A stretch of DNA of 64,000 bases from Salvelinus alpinus (lineage: Eukaryota > Chordata > Actinopteri > Salmoniformes > Salmonidae): contig NC_092091.1 in NCBI RefSeq assembly GCF_045679555.1, positions 11,247,918 to 11,311,917 of the forward strand, written 5' to 3'. Every line of letters begins with the position of its first letter. The first letter of the stretch is position 1. Below the pieces are notes generated by a model that was not told the DNA's origin, searched no databases, and worked only from the letters and a program-made list of their open reading frames with translations. Made by a program: the position numbers and the translations under genes. This document shows, one piece after another, positions 1-12,600 of this stretch.

Positions 1-29
1 TTGGTTAGGAGTTATGGAAAAGGAAAGGG

Positions 30-300
30 GGATACCTAGTCAGTTGTACAACTGAATGCATTCAACTGAAATGTGTCTTCCACATTTAACCCAACCCCTC
101 AATCAGAGAGGTGGTGGGGGGGGGGGGGGGGGGGGCTGCCTTAAATCAACATCCACGGCATCGGCACCCGGGGAACAAGGCAACTGCCTTGCTCAGGGGC
201 AGAACGACAGATTTTTACCTTGTCAGCTCGGGGATTCAATCCAGCAACCTTTCGGTTTCTGGCCCAACGCTCCTACCCACCAGGCTACCTGCTGCCCCCT
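30..300 (-). repeat. Salmonid tRNA-derived SINE, minus orientation
   Basis: Read on the minus strand, this begins with a tRNA-like head: a box-A-like segment in the reverse of the ggctacctgctgcc end, and a box-B-like segment in the reverse of gggattcaatccagcaac. It then runs through the body typical of salmonid SINEs (aacgacagatttttacc reversed). The same body recurs at 34349-34540 and, as a fragment, near 38430. A run of about 22 G interrupts it at 114-135. Family naming (HpaI/SmaI-like) is tentative. It lies in an intron of the creatine kinase gene or beyond it. Confidence 0.75.
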
Positions 301-788
301 TGTAGACTACATTAAGAGAATCACTGTCACTTTACAAACTATTAGACAGGCTTACAGTATAGTATTGTACTCTAGTATGATTTATACTATACTATTATAG
401 CAATGTCTCTGAGTAGGTGTAGTCTCATAGCAAGCAATGAAACTGATGACCAAAAGATGTGATCCCAAATGAAGGTCTCCTCTATCCTAAAACCAACACC
501 CCTCTGGTACAGTGGTAGTTGTTCTCAGTCTGAAATGGGACAGGGGGATTGGGTGGGCCTGTTCTCCATTGTCAGGTTAAGTGGCTGGGATTGTAATATC
601 AAATGTGGTCAATAGACCACTGCTCTTGCTCCTCCTCATGTCAGAAAGTATCAAAAGATCGAGAGTACTCATTAATTCTTAATGTAGCTGACATAAATGT
701 AGCCTATAGACTAAATGGGCTTTTTATGGCTTTAAGAAACATCACAGAAAGAAGGGCACCTATTAAAAAAGCAGACATTGAATATATA
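301..788. other. Presumed intron of creatine kinase gene, no coding signal
   Basis: I see only short open frames without recognisable domains and no further creatine kinase exon. The next exon downstream of 1122 on the minus strand should begin with the residues after ...DEESYE, and none is visible here, so it probably lies off the left edge. Confidence 0.5.
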
Positions 789-936
789 CACTGCATTCGG
801 AAAGTATTCAGACCCCTCGACTTTTTCCATATTTTGTTACATTACTACCTTCTTCTAAAATGAATTAAATTGTTATTTCCCCCTCATCAATCTACACACA
901 ATACCCCATAATGACAAAGCAAAAACAGTTTTAATT
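789..936 (+). mobile_element. Terminal fragment of a Tc1-like transposon
   Basis: The start gcattcggaaagtattcaga followed by a sequence ending in cacacaataccccataatga matches the terminal inverted repeat region of a Tc1-like family. The same end occurs at about 13530-13669 (reverse) and 36891-37020. Only about 150 bp remain; no transposase is present. Confidence 0.8.
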
Positions 937-1121
937 ATATATATTTTAAATGTAAAGCTCATTTGAGGTTGAGGTCCAGAGGGGACATTGGATCCTCTCC
1001 TCCAATGTGCTTTGTAAGAGCGGTGAGGAACTGAGAAAATAGACAGCCTATGGCTTCACCCTGATGAAGACTATACATCTGTCATCTGCATTCAAGACTT
1101 CTAACTGCTGCCTGCTCTGAC

Positions 1122-2661
1122 CTCATAGGACTCCTCGTCCCCTGCCACCATGCCCACGGTCTTGATGAAGGGGTGCCCGGGGTTGTCCACACCAGTCTGG
1201 ATGGCCTGGTCAAGAGTGTAGCCGTTGGGCGTGGCCTTGTCCACCAGCTTGGCATAAATAGCAGGTGTCAGGTGGCTGGCCATGCAGTTGTTGTGCTTGC
1301 GCAAGTCTGGGTAGTCCGCACTGTCGGGATACATTGTCATACGGACACAAATGGCTAAATCATTGTCTTTGAGAACCACAAGGATAATAAAAAAATAAAA
1401 TAAAAATAAAATATATAATAAAAAAATATATATATAATAACATATATATAATTAAATATATAATAAAATATATATAATAAAATATATATAATAAAATATA
1501 TATAATAAAATATATATAATAAAATATATATAATATAAAAAAAAAATATATATATGTATATATATATATAAGCTATATAGGAAACACGTGATTGATGACA
1601 CCATTATGATAATTACAGCCTAAGACTCGCTGCAATGTAGCTTAGGCTACTCAATAGCCAACAGCTACAGTGATTTCCATCTATCACTCTGTTCTAGCCT
1701 ACCTGTGCTTTTCTTTTGACATACCAGTGCATGCGCGCTATGTTAAGCCTATACCTGTCGCAGTGCGCGGTCATCACTGACACAACAGTGCAACCATACA
1801 TGCTACAATCTGATCAAGCATTCTTCGACAAGCATTCTTTGACTATGCTTTGGAAACGGAATATCCTATATTTCTTAATAGGCCTTTCCGTTATGCAATC
1901 GGTTTGTTCAGTTTTGCATTTAACCTCCAACATCTTCTCTAATCGATTTTGCGGTAGATTCTGCCTATCATTATAAAACCATAAAGCTGAGTTTTAGCCC
2001 AGCCCCCATGCAAGTCATTTAAGGAGATTCTAGATTCATTCTAGACCATTCCAATATGGTTCTGAAAAAAAAAAACACCTGTCTATCTCACCAAATAATT
2101 AATTAGAGCGTATCAATGTAGTCTACATATTGTTGGCAAAACATTCCATCAGTAGACGATGCATTCAGAGACTTGTTATACATTTTAATTGTTTTATATT
2201 TATCTTTCATCATTAGACATAAAAAACATGAGGTTTAACATTTCATGAATAAAACAGGCCTAGGTCATTTATCATTTCCACAAAAAGTAAGAAAGAACCG
2301 ACTCGAAATAGCACATTCATACAACGCTGCTGCTAAAATAATGTCATCTAGTCTCCAGTTTTGACAGTCAGAGAATTCAATGTAGGTCAGCGTAGACTAT
2401 TACTCATGTATTATTGTATCTAAAACAGCAGGTCTATAGAATGACAATATGTCGCCCTTGAAATGGCTGGACTGAATGTCCATATAGCGCAATAAAGGGC
2501 GTCGTGGGTTACCTGGCAGGGTACACTCTCCGTACTTGCGCTCCGGCGGTGACATGTTCACGGTTGAGCAGAAAGGCCGCTGTCAAAGACCCGGCTCCAA
2601 CTAATGACATAATGCCCACATTTCGTTTGCCGGACAATATTCTGGCGAAGTTGTTTGCCAT
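1122..2661 (-). CDS. ckmt1: Mitochondrial creatine kinase, first two coding exons (partial gene)
   Basis: Two minus-strand coding exons join cleanly: 2513-2661 (start ATG at 2661, 49 codons plus 2 nt) and 1122-1320. The donor CCAG|gtaacc and acceptor gacag|TGCGG restore the codon for S in YPASADYPDL. Exon one encodes a mitochondrial transit peptide, [16 protein letters not shown] followed by a hydrophobic stretch with few acidic residues. Exon two encodes the start of the mature kinase with [14 protein letters not shown] and the guanidino-kinase signature [20 protein letters not shown], and ends at a donor GAG|gtcaga. The enzyme transfers phosphate between ATP and creatine in the intermembrane space as an octamer. 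CMASHLTP resembles the ubiquitous (CKMT1) more than the sarcomeric type; this is from memory. A likely 5' UTR acceptor lies at 2733. The catalytic region is off the left edge. Confidence 0.93.
1381..1572. repeat. AT-rich microsatellite in creatine kinase intron
   Basis: Some 190 bp made almost only of A and T, dominated by repeats of ataaaatatat. It begins about 60 bp upstream (on the minus strand) of the acceptor of the second coding exon, so it occupies the place where a branch point and polypyrimidine tract are expected. Confidence 0.9.
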
Positions 2662-2732
2662 TGCTTTATTTCCACAGTTTTTGAGAGGTAGGGATGGATG
2701 AATGGAATGTGAGCCTTGGTGATGCTACGAGT

Positions 2733-3473
2733 CTAAAAGGAAAGGAGGAAAATCAGAGAGGATATGATGAGTGAGGTTGGAAGAGGAGCCCGACGCGTGG
2801 TGTGAATGCTGAGGGATCCAAGTGAATGCAGCAACAGACGAAGCGGCTAGACTAGGCTATAGCAGCATTTGCTGAAGTCCGTGTGTATTTCACCCCTCCT
2901 TTCAAAACGCTCTCAATTCCCATACACGCCAGCCTACTTAATTCAATGCTGGACAGTAGTTAGTCCTACTGGAAATATTTATAATATATATATATTTTTT
3001 TCCATTAAATTATTACAGATCGACATAATTTAATTGTGTTCATGAAACACTATTGAATTGAGAAATATTAAATTAGAAATGTCAAATTAAACATAACACA
3101 TTTTGTCAAACTCAATTAGAACAAGTAGGCTACCACACTATGTTCCCTCTAAACTGCGCAGTAGCCCCGAGACTGCCGCGCACTAGCCCGGAGCAGCTAC
3201 CCCAGGACTGTTATACAGAGCGCAGAAGAAATATCAGCCCACTGAGAGAAGCACAATGTTTCCCTCTACTGTGGCAATTGTGATCAAATCAATTCAATAT
3301 TGGCCACTTTCAATGCAACATACTGAAACAAAACTAACTATGCAAGACGTTGTGTTGTACTGTAGGCAGAAGCATAGGACTAGGTTTCTATTGCTGCCCG
3401 TACTCTACAAAGACCGTGCGGCATAGCCAATCATAGCTGAAGTAGGCCTATTTAAGCAATAAGGTAGAAAGAG
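2733..3473. other. Region upstream of the creatine kinase 5' exon, no gene recognised
   Basis: This is presumed first intron or promoter of the creatine kinase gene. A minus-strand acceptor (ttttag before position 2732) suggests a separate 5' UTR exon further right, but I cannot place it. No open frame with known domains is present. Confidence 0.4.
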
Positions 3474-3575
3474 GTGTGGTATATGGCCAATATACCACGG
3501 CTAAGGGCTGTTCTTATGCAAGACACAACGCAGAGTGCCTGGATACAGCCCTCAGCCTTAGTATATTGGCCATAT
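3474..3575. mobile_element. Palindromic MITE, copy 1
   Basis: The ends are nearly self-complementary: ggtatatggccaatatacca near the left and gtatattggccatat near the right. A core gggctgttcttatgcaagac lies between them. Related copies lie at 18975-19235 and 26305-26413. No coding sequence; presumably a non-autonomous DNA element. Confidence 0.75.
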
Positions 3576-5608
3576 TATATCCATCTAATGAGTTATTAGC
3601 CCAGTTATAGATAATTTGTAGTCAGCAATAGGGGAGTGATTGCTTCCTACAAGAGCACAAAACGTATACATTTCTAGACATCTTCGAAAAGTGAGTCAGG
3701 TAAAGAGATAAAAAGAAAATAGTCTTGAAGGGGCAGTGTTGTATTTTAAGACAAGGGTTGAATAAGCTAAGCAACCAATAGGCAGAGGGTAGCATAATTT
3801 GTCTGATTCTCTGTAATAATGGTATGGGAATAATAATGCATTTTATTTTGTAAAGTGGTTTCTTGCATCAAACACAACAACATTTTTTTGTCACCTGGTC
3901 TGAAGGACCAGTGGATAAACAGGTTAATGTCCAGTCCTGCACGTTTTTCCCCCCCAAAAGTCTCATGGAATGTAGTCTCATTGAACACCACACATTGACT
4001 TCTAGTGTTGGCTGAATGATAGAACAGCTATTTCCATAAAAAAATGTTATGGGATGCATTTTCTCCATTGTTTTTGATGGTAGGCCACTCTGTTAGGCCT
4101 ACATTATGATCAAATAGGCACAGTATCCTACTTGGCCACTGGTAGAACTAATTTAAAGCGAGTACAGCCACAGTGTTCACTTCGTAAACGCGCGCTGGAA
4201 ATTTGCGCATTAACGTTTTAGAGGTAACATTGCTCACGGACAAACATCCAATAACTAGACACCCAAGTAACAATGCAACGCGTTATGGGTGGGTGTAGTA
4301 ACGCTAACGATTTAATCCTTAAAAGTCAAAGTAGAACAACTCGATGATACTCTTGGCATTTTCATAATTGGTTTATCAAATTATTTTATCAATAAATTGG
4401 AATATGACAAACATTATGCTTTATTAACCCAAACCAACAAAACCTACAGTATGCTATTGGCGTTTGCGCAATTACACAATAGTCTAATTTGGACCCGTCA
4501 GCATACATCGCAGGAACGAAGAGTTTAGAAAGGCGCTCTGACTTTTTGCAGGCACCAAGGACAACTATAGTGGCTAAATATATTTCTTTTGAGATACAAA
4601 ACGTTTAAAGATGCACACGTCCCTATTCAGCCATATGCCTAATTCAACTGAAAGGTCAAGGCAAGATTATTGCAATACTGTATTCTGAGGGCGACTTTTA
4701 GGTAGGACTATTTAGCAGGGGATAATTCAGTGATCAAGACATGAAATGAGGAAATATCTGATCAAAGTTCACAGGAGGAAATTATGCAAGAGAAGTTTCT
4801 TTATACAGGCATTTCCATCGCAGGAGGAATGATTCCATAACATATGCATTTGCATTACAATTTAGCAATCTCTTATCATGTGGAATAATTCTGTAAAACA
4901 GCAGTCTCCTACTGAATGACAAAACTGCAATAAATAATACATTGTTAAAAATATCCTAATATGGTATGGTAATTGAGTTAACATTCATGGCAAACCAATT
5001 CTTAAAATGTGTAAAGCATTTATACATTGTAAGTTTTATGTGACACACTACAGATGTGAAATATTTGTAGGATAGTCTCACCTTGTTGGAGTACTCACCT
5101 TGTTTCAGTTACTGGATGGTACTGCCCATTGATGCCTTTGGCAGCCCCGTGAGGCGTGGTGGCTCCTTATCTCCCTTAGAGTTGATTTTGCCTACACACA
5201 TGACTAACGCCTACCAGTTCACCTGAGACACACACATATACACATGACTAATGGGGTCTATACAGTCTACGAAAACAGAGCCGACCAAGGTCCGTTTGCG
5301 TCACTCACTAGAGTTGGAAGATAAAGGGAGATGTACTTTACAGCTCTGACCTTTGAACAGGAAAGGGTGATTTCAGAGTTAGACTATCAGGTGCCTTTTA
5401 TCAAATATACCTGCTGATAAGGTAAGAACAAAAAAAAATACACAAAAGAAAACACCCTGACAGGTTTACTGCCCATCCACTGGGTCCAGTGATGGAGACT
5501 CTGAACTAAAATTGTTATAAATAATAGGCCTAACTTGTATCTTGTTTGAAAAATTGTTACAGGTACAGAAATTAAAACTGGGAATGACAAAAAGTGGTTC
5601 AGAACATA
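3576..5608. other. Intergenic, no gene recognised
   Basis: Two kilobases without an open frame carrying any known domain. The sequence is AT-rich with scattered short salmonid repeat fragments. The short minus-strand frames near 3770-4070 show no conserved motif and I treat them as chance. Confidence 0.5.
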
Positions 5609-7203
5609 CAGTTGAAGTCGGAAGTTTACATACAATTAGGTTGGAGTCATTAAAACTTGTTTCTCAACCACTCCACAAATTTCTTGTTAACAAACTATAG
5701 TTTTGGTTAGGACATTTACTCTGTGCATGACACAAGTCATTTTTCCAACAATTGTTTACAGACAGATTATTTCACTGTATCACAATTCCAGTGGGTCAGA
5801 AGTTTACATAAAGGGAGATGTTGACTCAGTTGACTGTGCCATTAACCAGCTTGGAAAATTCCAGAAAATGATGTCATGGCTTTAGTACCTTCTGATAGGC
5901 TAATTAATATAATTTGAGTCAATTGTAGGTGTACCTGTGGATGTATTTCAAGGCCTACCTTCAAACTCAGTGCCTCTTTTCTTGACATCATGGGAAAATC
6001 AAAAGAAATCAGCCAAGACCTCAGAAAATAAAATTGTAGACCCTCACATGTCGGGTTCATCATTGGAAGCAATTTCCAAACACTTGACAGTACCACGTTA
6101 ATCTGTACAAACAATAGTACACAAGTATAAACACCATGGGACCACGCAGCCGTCATACCTCTCAGGACGGAGACGCATTCTGTCTCCTAGAGATGAACGT
6201 ACTTTGGTGTGAAAAGTGCAAATCAATCCCAGAACAACAGCAAAGGACCTTGTGAAGATGCTGGAGGAAACAGGTACAAAAGTATCTATATACACAGTAA
6301 AACGAGTCCTATATCGACATAACCTGAAAGGCCGCTCAGCAAGGAAGAAGCCACTGCTCCAAAACAACCATAAAAAAGCCAGAATATGGTTTGCAACTGC
6401 ACATGGGGACAAAGATCAAACTTTTTTGAGAAATGTCCTCTGGTCTGATGAAACAAAAATAGAACTGTTTGGCCAAAAGGATGAGGATTGCAAGCCGAAG
6501 AACACCATCCCAACCGTGAAGCACGGGGGTGGCAGCATCATGTTGTGAGGGTGCCTTGCTGCAGGAGGGACTGGTGCACTTCACAAAATAGATGGCATCA
6601 TGAGGAAGAAAAATTATGTGGATATATTGAAGCAACATCTCAAGACATCAGTCAGGAAGTTAAAGCTTGGTCACAAATGGGTCTTCCAATTGGACAACGA
6701 CCCCAAGCGTACTTCCAAAGTTGTGGCAAAATGGCTGCAGGACAACAGTCAAGGTATTGGAGTGGCCATCACAAAGCCCTGACCTCAATCCTGTGGAATT
6801 TTTTGGGGGCAGAACTGAAAAAGTGTGTGCGATCAAGGAGGCCTACAAACCTGACTCAGTTACACCAGCTCTGTCAGGAGGAATGGGCCAAAATTCACCC
6901 AATTTATTGTGGGAAGCTTGAGGAAGGCTACCCGAAACGTTTGACCCAAGTTAAACAATTTAAAGGCAATGCTACCAAATACTAATTGAGTGTATGTAAA
7001 CTTCTGACCCACTGGGAATGTGAATTAAGAAATAAAAGCTGAAATCATTCTCTACTATTATTCTGACATTTCATTCTTAAAATAAAATGGTGATCCTAAC
7101 TGACCTAAAACAGGGAATTTCTACTAGGATTAAATGTCAGGAACTGTGAAAAACGGAGTTTAAATGTATTTGACTAAGGTGTGTTAACTTCCGACTTCAA
7201 CTA
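5609..7203 (+). mobile_element. Tc1-like DNA transposon, near full length
   Basis: The terminal inverted repeats begin cagttgaagtcggaagttta and end in the complementary cttccgacttcaacta, with a TA duplication at 5607-5608 and 7204-7205. The length is about 1595 bp, as expected for salmonid Tc1-like elements. A second internal copy of the terminal motif (gtgggtcagaagtttacata reaching into the flank of the transposase) gives the usual indirect/direct repeat ends. The only large coding content is the decayed transposase described separately. Confidence 0.95.
5990..6985 (+). pseudogene. Tc1-like transposase pseudogene
   Basis: Translation starts [13 protein letters not shown] and ends QFKGNATKY, the usual ends of this family. 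The middle holds INPRTTAKDLVKMLEETGTK, the first catalytic aspartate region VLWSDETKIELFG, and QLDNDPKRTSKVVAKWLQ with the second. The frame is broken: there is a stop soon after the start, a TGA where SIMLWGC is expected (near 6546), a frame change before VLEWPSQSPDLNPVEFF, and a short internal deletion after LFGQKDED that removes the region normally reading WRKKGE. It cannot encode active transposase. It lies inside the element at 5609-7203 and is unrelated to host genes. Confidence 0.92.
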
Positions 7204-7852
7204 TAACCATTTAAGTTTGCACGATGACTTGCATGAGTACTTTTGACTAATTTTAGTTCCCAGAGCTAACGCCTAGGTTTTTGATTATGGCCACATTGAG
7301 ATTTTGTGTCTGTAAAAATCTGTATTGAGACAAGTTTTTTTCCTCAATGGAAGTTATCGGTTGCTGGATGAATAACAACTAACATGATTGTTTATGCAAA
7401 AACACACAATATGTCCACCTTTGTTATGTATGCAAATAATCTGGGGGGAAAAAAGGAGATAATGATGCAGGTCTATCCCCATGTAATTTTCGATTTCATC
7501 CACGTTCATGCGTCTCAGTGTGGCCTTACCTTTAGCCAAGTAGGCTAGCACAATCTTGAATAGTGTAAACAACCCAGACTTGATACCTGGTCAGTCACAT
7601 ACTGAACATTCAGTGATCAATGAACATTGGGGGGGGGGGGGATTCTAACGATAAAGAAGGTTACTTATATATATGTTTAATAAACACTAATAATTGTGGT
7701 TTTAGTTTTTCACATTTTATTTAATTCAAATAACTTAAATATCTTATTATATATGGTAAACAATTTTATATTGTTTTGTGAAAAGGTATTTAAAATACTT
7801 TAAAATATAAAATCGACCACAAACAATCGTGAAATTTAAAGATAAAACGATT
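7204..7852. other. Intergenic spacer between two Tc1-like elements
   Basis: AT-rich spacer with a short poly-G tract at 7630. It has no domain-bearing frame and no recognisable RNA gene. Confidence 0.4.
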
Positions 7853-8990
7853 ACACTATGGCCAAAAGTATGTGGACACCACTTAAAAAGAGTGGATTTG
7901 GCTATTTCAGCCATACCCGTTGCTGACAGGTGTATAAAAATCGAGCACACCGCCATGCAATCTCCATAGACAAACATTGGCAGTAGAATGGCCTTACTGA
8001 AGAGCTCTGTGATTTTCAACGTGGCACCATCATAGGATGCCACCTTTCCAACAGTGCCGTTCGTCAAATTTCTGTCCTGCTCGAGCTTCTCCGGTCAACT
8101 GTAAGTGCTGTTATTGTGAAGTGGAAACATTTAGGAGCAACAATGGCTTAGCCGAGAAGTGGTAGGCCACACAAGCTCACAGAACTGGATCACCGAGTGC
8201 TGAAGGGCTTAGTGGGTAAAAATTGTCTGTCCTGGGTTGCAACACTCACTACCGAGATCCAAACTGCCTCTGGAAGCAACGTCAGCACAAGGACTGTTCG
8301 TCGGGAGCTTCATGAAATTGCTTTCCATGGCCGAGCAGCCGCACACAAGCCTAAGATCACCATGTGCAATGCTGGAGTGGTGTAAAGCTCGCCGCCATTG
8401 GACTCTGGAGTAGTGGACTGCTGGGTTCTCTGAAGTGATATCACGCTTCACCATCTGGCAGTACGATGGACAAATCTAGGTTTGACGGATGCCAGAAGAA
8501 TGCTACCTGTCCCAATGCATAGTGTCAACTGTAAAGTCCGGTGGAGGAGGCATAATGGTCTGTGTCTGTTTTTCATGGTTCGGGCTAGACCCTTAGTTCC
8601 AGGGAAGGGAAATCTTAAAGCTACAGCATACAATGACATTCAAGACAATTCTGTGCTTCCAACTTTGTGGAAGGCCCTTTCCTATTTCAGCATGACAATG
8701 TCCCCATTCACAAAGCGAGGTCCATACAGAAATGGTTTTTCGAGATCGGTGTGGAAGAACTTGACTGGCCTGGAACACCGACTGCAAGCCAGGCCTGATT
8801 GCCCAATATCAGTGCCCGACCTCACTAATGCGCGTGGCTGAATTGGAAGCAAGTCCCCGCAGCAATGTTACAACATCTAGTAGAAAGCCTTCCCAGAAGA
8901 GTGGAGGCTGTTATAGCAGCAAAGGGGGGACCAACTCCATATTAATGCCCTTGATTTTGGAATGAGATGTTGGACGAGCAGGTGTCCATT
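7853..8990 (+). mobile_element. Second Tc1-like transposon family, 3' end missing, with transposase relic
   Basis: The 5' end cactatggccaaaagtatgt starts a Tc1-like element of a different family from the one at 5609. Its transposase relic reads on the plus strand with SNVSTRTVRRELHEIAFHGR AAAHKPKI and, later, FQHDNV-like sequence in the second catalytic region, broken by several stops and frame changes. The 3' terminal repeat is missing: after caggtgtcca the sequence departs at about 8990. It ends about 100 bp beyond the candidate poly(A) signals of TICRR. Confidence 0.88.
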
Positions 8991-9087
8991 TCAGCCCAGT
9001 TATGGGTAACTTTCCTAATCTAAGTATACAAATAATACAGTACAAATCATTTGTTTTAAAAACAGTCAAATTAGCAATGTTAATTGC

Positions 9088-9114
9088 TTTATTTAAAAGA
9101 GTTAAGCTTTTATT
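9088..9114 (-). promoter_or_regulatory. Candidate poly(A) signals of TICRR
   Basis: Two AATAAA hexamers on the minus strand (tttatt at 9088-9093 and 9109-9114) lie about 500 nt past the TICRR stop codon at 9614. They are followed by AT-rich sequence and then a decayed transposon. The resulting 3' UTR would be roughly 500-550 nt. This is inference from position and hexamer only. Confidence 0.5.
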
Positions 9115-9613
9115 TACAAAATAATTTCAATATATAAACATACGTACATATTTTCCCTTTTACGGAAAAGTAGTATTGGTGACAAAAAAAATCTACCAAC
9201 AAACTAGCCAATAAATAAACATTAAGAACCATAAATCGCTGAAACGTTCATGATGTGACTTGATTGTAATATGGTTCAACTAACGCTTTTGATCCAAAGA
9301 GGGGAGAAAAAAAAGTCACAAATATCCCATGCAAGTACTTCAGTCGTACACATCCCAAACCAAAGGAACCAGCCATCAACCCAGGGTTGGAGAAAAATCC
9401 AAGTGTTCAAAGATGTTCTCTTGGGATAGGTTGTGGGCAGAGCTTTTTATCTGAGGCTTCATATGAAATAATCAACATTTGGGCCCCCTGTTTAAAGAAT
9501 ACCTTACAAAACTGCTGCTGGGTTGAAAGAAGTCTGACAGGGTGACTGCTATGTTAGTCCAGGCGACTCCAGGCCAGGCCAGGCTAGTCCAGTTCAATCC
9601 AGTCCAGGCCAGG

Positions 9614-12600
9614 TCAGTCCAGCAGTCTCTTCCTACTGTAGGTGTTTCTTGTAGTTGACCGCCTGGGGGGCTGGCTGAAGGGAGAGCGTTCCAACTCAAA
9701 CTCCTTCTGAGAATGGGCTTCATCTAAAAAGACAATCAGATGTACATTTCTTTACACATAATTTTGCCTTTTCTGAACTAAAATGTCATATTTTAAAATT
9801 ACTAGCTGAGATATTACGAACTAAACAGTGGTTGTAGAATAATAAACATACATACAATACAGCAAAATAATCCTGATAATAATCTCACCTATAAAATGAT
9901 GAGTTCTCTTGGTGGCAGAACCTGCCTTCCCCTTGAATAACATGGGCGACTGAGTGAGGGCTAGAATCCCACTGGCAGACACTGGCTTCCTCACCTTAGA
10001 GCTCGGGGGTGTTACCACTGCTGAAGATAATCAATCAAACCAACAAACAAAAATCAACTATTGCTAATCAATAAACAGATGAAAAGTTCACCATTAGAGG
10101 AATCATATGAATAAATTCAATTAATAAAAACTCACAGTGAACAGTTCCAGTGGCCATGACAGAATCTTCATCTTTCAGAGGTTCGGCACCTTCAGCCTGC
10201 TGAACCTGGCTCTCCATCCAGTCCATGTCCTCCAGCTGGTCCAGAGGAGAGCCTGCTCTCTTACCAGGGGAGGACCTGGTAACCTGGCTGGACGTGGGAG
10301 CCAGTAGTAGTGCGTCAGACTCCTCCGTCTCCTTCAGTCTGTAGATTCCCTCCAGCTCTGCCTCGTCCAACATCTCCAGCCCCTCTAGCAGGTGCTCCTC
10401 CTTCAGTCTCCGCTCCTTGCCCCCCATCATCCCAGGCCGCGCCCTCTTCTTGCGGGGCCAGCTGTTGAGGCTCTCTGGGGTGGACCTCCCCATGCTCTGG
10501 GGGGACGGGGTCAGGGGGATGAGCGCAGCTGTGCCCAGGGGGGATATGGTCCCAGCGGGGTGGCGCGTGGGGGTGTAGGACTGGCAGATGTACGTCTGGA
10601 AGCCCCCTTTCCCCGGAGTGCCCTTGGCGGGAGTGCCGTGGGTGCATAGCGATGGCGAGACGTGACTGGCGTCTCTGTGTTTGGAGCAGAGCGCAAGAGG
10701 GCTGTCCGTGTGGGGGAGGTTCATACTGCCAGTGGGAGTCGGAGACCCTGCAGCCCCATCCCCGGCATTGAAAGAGTTCATGCGCTTTAACTTAAGCTTG
10801 GGCAGCCCCGACGCTTGCATCTCCAGCTCCACTTTGTACGTTAGGAGGTCCGGGGTGACGAGCTCCTTCTTGCAACTTGTGGTGGTTCCTGAAGTCCTGG
10901 GGGTGGAGAACCGAGACGGTTCAGTGGAGTACCCCCAACGGACTGCCGCTTCCCTCTGCTGGCGGTCAGGGGTCTGGCGGAAACCATAGCTTCTCCCAGG
11001 TTTAGTGGTTTCTGCGGGTATTGGCTGTTTGGTAGAGGCTCCGGTGAACTGGAAGACTTGGTTGTTGGTCTTTGAGGGTTTCCTGGAGAAGGATATGTTC
11101 ATCTTGAGGCCGTCAGTGATTTGAGTCATGACCACTTTGGCCTCGGAGATGTCGATGCTCTCGTCCTCGGAGGTGGTGCTGAACTGGGAAGAGTCAAGCT
11201 GCTGGGAGTTGGCCCCCATCTCTCCCCCCAAGGCCTGGGAAGACGGCTCCCTCTCGTGGAAGTCCGACGGTACATTTCCGCTGGACACGGTGTCACTGTT
11301 TTCCTTACTCGTAAGATCCGTGCTGGCTGCTACTACAGTTAAACTCTCATTGGACAGGGATATCAGGTTCTGCCTGGTTTTAGCTTGCACACCCTGGCCA
11401 GAGCTAGTCCTGGTCAAACATTTAGCTGAAGAGGTGGTGACAACAGTCGTTTTATTCAGTTGGGTTTTGACAGAAGTCTTTGGTGACGTTACGGACCTTG
11501 ACAATCCTAAAGTCCTTTTCGTCGGTGTGAGCATGCCTTGGTGCGGAGGCATGGAGAGAGTTTCTTCAACAGGGGTTCCTCCAGAGGGTGTGAGCATGCC
11601 GTGGGCAGGTCTCAGAGATTTCCTGGGGGTTGTGGTGGTGGGGTGGTCAGAAGAGTGGTGTTTCTGAGTACCACCAGGGAGGTCCTGTTCATTCTTAACA
11701 GGTGTGTTGAACTTTCCCATAAGCCGTTTGGAAGACCTCGGACGTCCACTTTTCTCTGGCGTCACCTCAACGCCACCTGCAGCAGAATTTTCCGGAATCC
11801 TGGACAGAGACGCTTGGGGGGAAATTCTGTGCGATCTCTGTACTACTTTTTCTGGAGTTCTAGATATCGCCTGTTTGCTGCTGGGACTCTTGAGCGGACT
11901 GCAGAACTTGTCGGGTGTGTTCATCAACAGCCTTGGAGAACGTCGGGTGGAAAGGTGAGGCGACTCAGGCACCTTGAAGGGTGTGTTAGTCTCCGCGACT
12001 CTAAGTTTCTGAGGAGACGGGGACCAGGTGACGTGCTTCCTGGGCGTTCTGGAGCAGGGTGGGCTCTGGAGCAGGCTAGGGCCGATGGGAGACAGACGCT
12101 CCAGTAATGTCTTGACCGGAGTCCTCAGGATGCCCTTCAGAGGGCTCTCCTTTTGGGGAGTCTCCAGCACCAGGCTCCTCCTGGCTGGGGATCTGAAAGG
12201 GCTGCCCCTCAGGGCCATGCCACCCTGCCCGTGAGAGGGCCCTGCCATCTGGCTATCTGTGACCGAGTAACTCTGGACCCTGGAGGACCTGAAGTTCTTA
12301 GGTGTTCTGGGGGTCAGAGGTGTCTTGCTCCCTCTAGCAGACCTATGGTGTCTACCAGGTGAGTTTGTGGGGGTATTATTTGGACTCTGAAAAGGAAAAC
12401 CAAGCAAGTATTTCCAATAAGTATCACAAGTTAAAATCAGCATAGCTATTCTTTGCTTGTGAGAATTTTCAAAATCGGGTTCAAGTCCAGGATGAGGTTG
12501 GGCCACGCAAGGACATTGAGACTTGTCCCAAAGCCACTCCTTCGTTGTCTTGGCTGTGTGCTTAGGGTCGTTGTCCTGTTGGAAGGTGAACCTTCGCCCC

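Noticed and set aside
10315-12107. Numerous long frames on both strands across TICRR exon 20
   Set aside because: GC-rich, proline/serine-rich exon sequence keeps other frames open by composition. None shows a domain.
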